Source: DATNFP01 sp035606335
GTDB taxonomy: Bacteria; Bacteroidota; Bacteroidia; Chitinophagales; Chitinophagaceae
Direction: 5' to 3'
Assembly (NCBI GenBank): GCA_035606335.1
Contig: DATNFP010000156.1
Coordinates: forward strand, 1-16,758
Length of the DNA stretch: 16,758 nucleotides
The notes beneath the pieces were generated by a model, which was not told where the DNA came from, did no database searches, and worked only from the letters and a program-made list of their open reading frames with translations. The position numbers and the translations under genes were made by a program. Shown piece after piece: positions 13,700-16,758 of this stretch (positions within the stretch are counted from its first letter, which is position 1; each line of letters opens with the position of its first letter).

Positions 13700-16218
13700 T
13701 GGCAAAGGCAAAGAAGAAAATAAACGTTGATGGATTTACAGTTATCCAGGATTGGCTTGGTAGCAAAGGATTGCGTCCGTTTAAGTTCCAGGAAGAAACA
13801 TGGCAGCTGTACCTGGAAGGGTTAAGTGGCATTGTAAATGCACCCACAGGATTTGGCAAAACGTTCTCAGTGTTTCTTGGTGTATTAATAGACTGGATAA
13901 ACAGAAATCCTGATTATTTAAGGAAGTCGAAAAATGGATTACAATTATTGTGGATCACCCCATTGCGTGCATTGGCAAAAGACATTTCACGTGCTATGGA
14001 GATTGCTTTACATGAACTTGATATCCCCTGGAAAGTAGCTGTAAGGAGCGGAGATACATCTGTTGCCGAAAGGCAAAAACAGCGACAATCCATGCCCGAG
14101 ATCTTGATTATAACACCCGAAAGTCTACACTTATTATTGGCCAATAAAGGATACAAGGAACTTTTTAAAAGTCTTTCCTGTATAGCGGTAGATGAATGGC
14201 ATGAGCTGCTAGGCTCTAAACGTGGAGTGCAAGTAGAGCTGGCATTATCTCATTTAAAGACAATAAAGCAGAATTTTATAAATGAAGCTGCGAAGCAAGA
14301 CACCGAAGAATTAATTGTGCCTTTAAGAATATGGGGTATATCAGCAACAATAGGTAATCTGGAGGAGGCGTTGCATGCATTGTTGGGTGAAGATCATAAT
14401 GGTGTAATTATCCGTTCAGATTTGCAAAAAAAAATAGCGCTAAGGACAATACTTCCCGAAACTGTAGAACGTTTTCCCTGGGCCGGTCATCTGGGTATAA
14501 AAATGATACAGCATGTGCTACCGGTCATTTATAATAGCCGCTCTACACTTTTATTTACTAATGTCCGTTCACAGGCTGAGATATGGTACCAAGCATTATT
14601 AGATGCAGCTCCTGATTTGGCTGGTATTATTGCCTTGCATCATAGCGCTATTGAATCTGATATGAGAATGTGGGTAGAAGAGCAATTGCATCTTGGAACT
14701 TTGAAGGTAGTGGTATGTACTGCCAGTCTTGACCTTGGCGTTGATTTCAGGCCTGTAGATACTGTGATACAGATAGGTAGCCCCAAGGGTATTGCCCGCT
14801 TTATACAACGTGCAGGCCGTAGCGGACACGAGCCTAATGCGGTAAGTAATATTTATTTCGTGCCCACGCACTCACTTGAGATTGTAGAAGGGGCAGCATT
14901 GCAAAAAGCTTATGAAGAGCAATATATAGAAGATCGCAGACCGGTGGTAATGGCTTTTGATGTATTAACTCAATACATGGTTACCCGGGCAATAGGGGAA
15001 GGGTTTATTAGTGAAGAATTATATCGCGAAGTAATCGGTACACATTGCTATGCGGATCTTACATGGGATGAATGGGAGTCGTTACTTGCCTTTATAATAC
15101 AGGGCGGGCAGACATTGCAGACTTACGATGAATATCATAAAGTAGTAAAGGTTGGTGATTATTATAGAGTAACAAGTCGTAGGGTTGCACTGCGCCATCG
15201 TTTGCACATAGGTACGATTGTAGGAGATAATTTGTTACGTGTAAAATTTTTGGGGGGCGGCTTTGTTGGGACAATTGAGGAGAGTTTTATTTCCAGGCTG
15301 AAGCCTGGGGATGTCTTCGTGCTTGCAGGCCGTAAGCTTGAGCTGGTTATTGTTAAAGACATGGAGGCATTAGTAAGACGCTCTACTGCAAAGAATGCGC
15401 TTGTGCCATCGTGGATGGGAGGAAGAGTGCCATTGTCTGCAAATCTTGGAGAAGTGTTGCGTTATACTTTTCAGCAGGCATCAGTTAATCCCGGAAGTAA
15501 TGAACTGCTTAATTTCTTAAAGCCATTATTTGAAACTCAGGAAATGAGCTCATATATACCAAAAGAGGATGAACTCCTGATAGAATTAATTGAAACGCGT
15601 GACGGCTATCATCTTTTTGTATATCCTTTTGAAGGGAGGCTCGTGCATCAGTCTATGGCCTCCTTACTTGCTTATCGTTTATCCAGGTTAATGCCTATCA
15701 CTTTTTCCATTGCAATGAATGATTATGGCTTTGAGCTACTAAGCGACCAACCCATACCGATAACTGAAGAAAATTGTAAAGAATTGTTCAACCCTGAAAA
15801 CTGGTATATCGATTTGCAGCGAAGTATCAATGCTACAGAAATGGGAAGAAGAAAATTCAGGGATATTGCAGTGATCGCAGGATTGATTTTTCAGGGGTAT
15901 CCCGGCGCATATAAAAAGCAAAGACATCTGCAGAATTCTTCTTCGCTTATATATGATGTGCTTAGAGAGCATGAGCCAAATAATTTATTACTGCAACAGG
16001 CATATAATGAAGCCCTCATTTACGAAGTGGAGGCAGAGCGTTTGTTTCGTTCATTGCAACGCATCTATGATAGCAATATTGTTATATCACGCCCTAAAAG
16101 CCTGACGCCATTTTGCTTCCCTATTAAGGTAGATAGCCTGCGGGATCAGATCACGAGTGAAAAGCTTGAAGACCGCATCAAAAGAATGCAGCAACAGTCT
16201 GAGAAACAATTAAAGTAA
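13699..16218 (+). CDS. Lhr-like DEXH-box helicase, ligase-associated
   Basis: This 839-residue superfamily 2 helicase fits the ligase-associated DEXH-box family (about 800-850 residues). Visible motifs are I APTGFGKT (K54), Ia TPLRALAKD, Ib TPESLHLLL, II D165-E166-W-H168, III SATIGN (215-220), IV LLFTNVRSQAE, V TASLDLGVDF and VI QRAGRSGH (370-377). RecA domain 2 is followed by a winged-helix/Lhr-core region (about 400-640) and a C-terminal domain ending in QSEKQLK. It is likely an ATP-driven 3'-5' translocase on DNA acting with the ligase in repair of alkylation or crosslink damage (known family context). It starts on the A of the ligase stop codon. The next genes on this strand are the rRNA operon, so PdeM is not adjacent. 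Confidence 0.94.
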   Translation: MAKAKKKINVDGFTVIQDWLGSKGLRPFKFQEETWQLYLEGLSGIVNAPTGFGKTFSVFLGVLIDWINRNPDYLRKSKNGLQLLWITPLRALAKDISRAMEIALHELDIPWKVAVRSGDTSVAERQKQRQSMPEILIITPESLHLLLANKGYKELFKSLSCIAVDEWHELLGSKRGVQVELALSHLKTIKQNFINEAAKQDTEELIVPLRIWGISATIGNLEEALHALLGEDHNGVIIRSDLQKKIALRTILPETVERFPWAGHLGIKMIQHVLPVIYNSRSTLLFTNVRSQAEIWYQALLDAAPDLAGIIALHHSAIESDMRMWVEEQLHLGTLKVVVCTASLDLGVDFRPVDTVIQIGSPKGIARFIQRAGRSGHEPNAVSNIYFVPTHSLEIVEGAALQKAYEEQYIEDRRPVVMAFDVLTQYMVTRAIGEGFISEELYREVIGTHCYADLTWDEWESLLAFIIQGGQTLQTYDEYHKVVKVGDYYRVTSRRVALRHRLHIGTIVGDNLLRVKFLGGGFVGTIEESFISRLKPGDVFVLAGRKLELVIVKDMEALVRRSTAKNALVPSWMGGRVPLSANLGEVLRYTFQQASVNPGSNELLNFLKPLFETQEMSSYIPKEDELLIELIETRDGYHLFVYPFEGRLVHQSMASLLAYRLSRLMPITFSIAMNDYGFELLSDQPIPITEENCKELFNPENWYIDLQRSINATEMGRRKFRDIAVIAGLIFQGYPGAYKKQRHLQNSSSLIYDVLREHEPNNLLLQQAYNEALIYEVEAERLFRSLQRIYDSNIVISRPKSLTPFCFPIKVDSLRDQITSEKLEDRIKRMQQQSEKQLK

Positions 16219-16328
16219 TCCACTTTTCTACTATTAAATAGTTGTGATTGCTGAGCTTACTTATAAAGGACATTGTTATTAATCTTTCCTTATGTGGATA
16301 ATTTTTAACATTCACTATTTCCAATTTA
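16219..16328 (+). other. Intergenic region between helicase gene and rRNA promoters
   Basis: No ORF is present. A short dyad ACTATT-A-AATAGT at 16230-16242 follows the helicase stop but has no GC core or T-tail, so termination there is doubtful. The rRNA promoter region begins after it. Confidence 0.4.
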
Positions 16329-16359
16329 TTGGTGGAAATAATTGAGATATGTATCTTTG
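16329..16359 (+). promoter_or_regulatory. rRNA operon promoter P1
   Basis: TTG (16329-16331) as a -33 element, 20 nt of spacer, and TATCTTTG (16352-16359), an exact match to the -7 consensus TAnnTTTG. A GC-rich stretch (CCGTCCGCCC) follows, like the discriminators of stringently controlled rRNA promoters. It is the first of three tandem promoters. Confidence 0.7.
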
Positions 16360-16380
16360 CCGTCCGCCCTAATTGAAAAA

Positions 16381-16390
16381 GCTCTTTACA
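16381..16390 (+). promoter_or_regulatory. boxA-like element 1
   Basis: GCTCTTTACA resembles the rRNA antitermination boxA (TGCTCTTTAACA in Escherichia coli) and lies 22 bp after the P1 -7 element. It would be transcribed only from P1. Confidence 0.45.
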
Positions 16391-16433
16391 TCAACTTTTT
16401 AATAAATACAGAATAAAAATATTCGGATAAAGT

Positions 16434-16464
16434 TTTGGAGCTTACGATGATATTTCTACCTTTG
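16434..16464 (+). promoter_or_regulatory. rRNA operon promoter P2
   Basis: TTTG (16434-16437), 19 nt of spacer and TACCTTTG (16457-16464) match the Bacteroidota -33/-7 consensus exactly. The -7 element is identical to that of P3. It is followed by CAACCCG. Confidence 0.85.
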
Positions 16465-16485
16465 CAACCCGTTTAAAAAAGTAGC

Positions 16486-16496
16486 AGTTCTTTAAA
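16486..16496 (+). promoter_or_regulatory. boxA-like element 2
   Basis: AGTTCTTTAAA lies 22 bp after the P2 -7 element, at the same distance as element 1 from P1. It matches the leader element AGTTCTTTGAAA at 16739 in ten of its eleven bases. Confidence 0.45.
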
Positions 16497-16554
16497 TTTT
16501 TTTGCATCAGCATTTTCTTCTAAAAAAGAAATAAGATTTTAAAAGGAAAATGAT

Positions 16555-16585
16555 TTTGTAGAATGGAATAAGGTATATACCTTTG
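16555..16585 (+). promoter_or_regulatory. rRNA operon promoter P3
   Basis: TTTG (16555-16558), 19 nt of spacer and TACCTTTG (16578-16585) match the consensus exactly. A GC-rich CGCTCCC follows. As the promoter nearest to the 16S gene with ideal spacing, it is probably a major start point. Confidence 0.85.
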
Positions 16586-16704
16586 CGCTCCCTTAGGGGG
16601 ATTGGTTAACGAGGTAGTAACAAAAAGTTCTTAAAAAGATAACGGTGTGAGGGGGATAGGCCCCGGAGGAAGTGGTTCGATTCCACGCACGTCACAAGTA
16701 TCCT

Positions 16705-16726
16705 GCTGGTTGCAAAGGCGACCGGC
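16705..16726 (+). promoter_or_regulatory. GC-rich leader hairpin
   Basis: GCTGGTTGC (16705-16713) pairs over all nine positions with GCGACCGGC (16718-16726), with two G-U pairs, around the tetraloop AAAG. TCC before it and GGGA after it could extend the stem. It may form part of the processing stem or an antitermination structure of the rRNA leader. There is no T-run after it, so it is not a simple terminator. Confidence 0.6.
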
Positions 16727-16738
16727 GTGAAGGGATAA

Positions 16739-16750
16739 AGTTCTTTGAAA
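16739..16750 (+). promoter_or_regulatory. boxA-like element proximal to the 16S gene
   Basis: AGTTCTTTGAAA sits in the position and sequence context of the boxA antitermination signal that precedes 16S rRNA in Bacteroidota. It is the last of four similar CTT-containing elements in this leader region. Confidence 0.6.
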
Positions 16751-16758
16751 GATTGGGA

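Larger units (their letters stand above)
16586..16758 (+). ncRNA. 5' leader of a 16S rRNA operon (partial; 16S body not reached)
   Basis: Downstream of P3 is a transcribed leader with no ORF. It has boxA-like elements at 16626-16636 and 16739-16750, a GGGG/CCCC hairpin (16651-16664), a GTGG-TTCGATT-CCAC stem-loop (16672-16686) and a strong GC-rich hairpin (16705-16726). The last bases, GTTCTTTGAAAGATTGGGA, are typical of sequence upstream of Bacteroidota 16S genes. The conserved 16S 5' start (AGAGTTTGATC...) is not in the window, so the rRNA gene itself is inferred. Confidence 0.7.

Noticed and set aside
16641..16700. A functional tRNA gene
   Set aside because: Only a T-arm-like hairpin is present; there is no anticodon arm and no matching 7-bp acceptor stem.
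16750..16758. Start of mature 16S rRNA
   Set aside because: The conserved 5' sequence of 16S rRNA is not reached; only leader sequence is visible.

Overview
The window reads as a chromosomal segment of a Bacteroidota bacterium, most likely a member of the Chitinophagaceae (family-level placement is inference). The grounds are an AT-rich genome, promoters of the Bacteroidota primary-sigma type (-33 TTTG, -7 TAnnTTTG), a secreted RCC1-repeat protein ending in a type IX secretion (T9SS) sorting domain, lipoproteins, and gene families typical of that group: the ligase-associated DNA-damage ligase/helicase pair, DUF892 proteins and Rcp1-like receivers. No transposase, integrase, CRISPR array or tRNA gene is visible. 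Most of the window is ordinary housekeeping and accessory chromosome.

Left part (1-4420). A TetR-family regulator gene runs off the left edge on the minus strand, with a perfect inverted repeat just upstream as its probable operator. Then come plus-strand genes: a YycJ/WalJ-type metallo-beta-lactamase-fold hydrolase, a small lipoprotein, a MerR/TipAS-type regulator, the RCC1/T9SS secreted protein and a tiny membrane protein. A perfect-arm bidirectional terminator separates these from the convergent pepT.

Middle (4429-9103). pepT (peptidase T, minus) is divergent from a MarC-family membrane protein gene (plus). That gene converges on a DAO-type FAD oxidoreductase gene (minus), with only 9 bp between the two stop codons. 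A 51-codon lmo0937-family membrane protein gene at 7780-7935 is easy to miss. Two separate minus-strand genes encode receiver-only response regulators with no kinase nearby. Both have the same -7-like element, TTACTTTG.

Stress-like block (9070-11224). After a very AT-rich leader come a disordered Q/N/D/E-rich hydrophilin-like protein gene, a tightly coupled 74-codon ORF, a strong hairpin terminator, and a DUF892 (YciE/YciF-like) four-helix protein. The DUF892 protein has a long histone-H1-like basic N-tail and a poly-acidic C-tail. With the lmo0937 gene and the orphan receivers, this resembles a general-stress neighbourhood (inference).

Right part (11265-16758). A GTG-started class I SAM methyltransferase gene precedes a translationally coupled ATP-dependent DNA ligase and Lhr-like DEXH helicase. 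These are two of the four usual members of the ligase-associated DNA-damage-response set; the exonuclease and the PdeM phosphoesterase are absent from this window. Downstream lies the promoter and leader region of a ribosomal RNA operon. It has three consecutive TTTG/TAnnTTTG promoters, each followed by a boxA-like element, then a structured leader containing a tRNA T-arm look-alike and a strong hairpin. The window ends before the 16S rRNA body.
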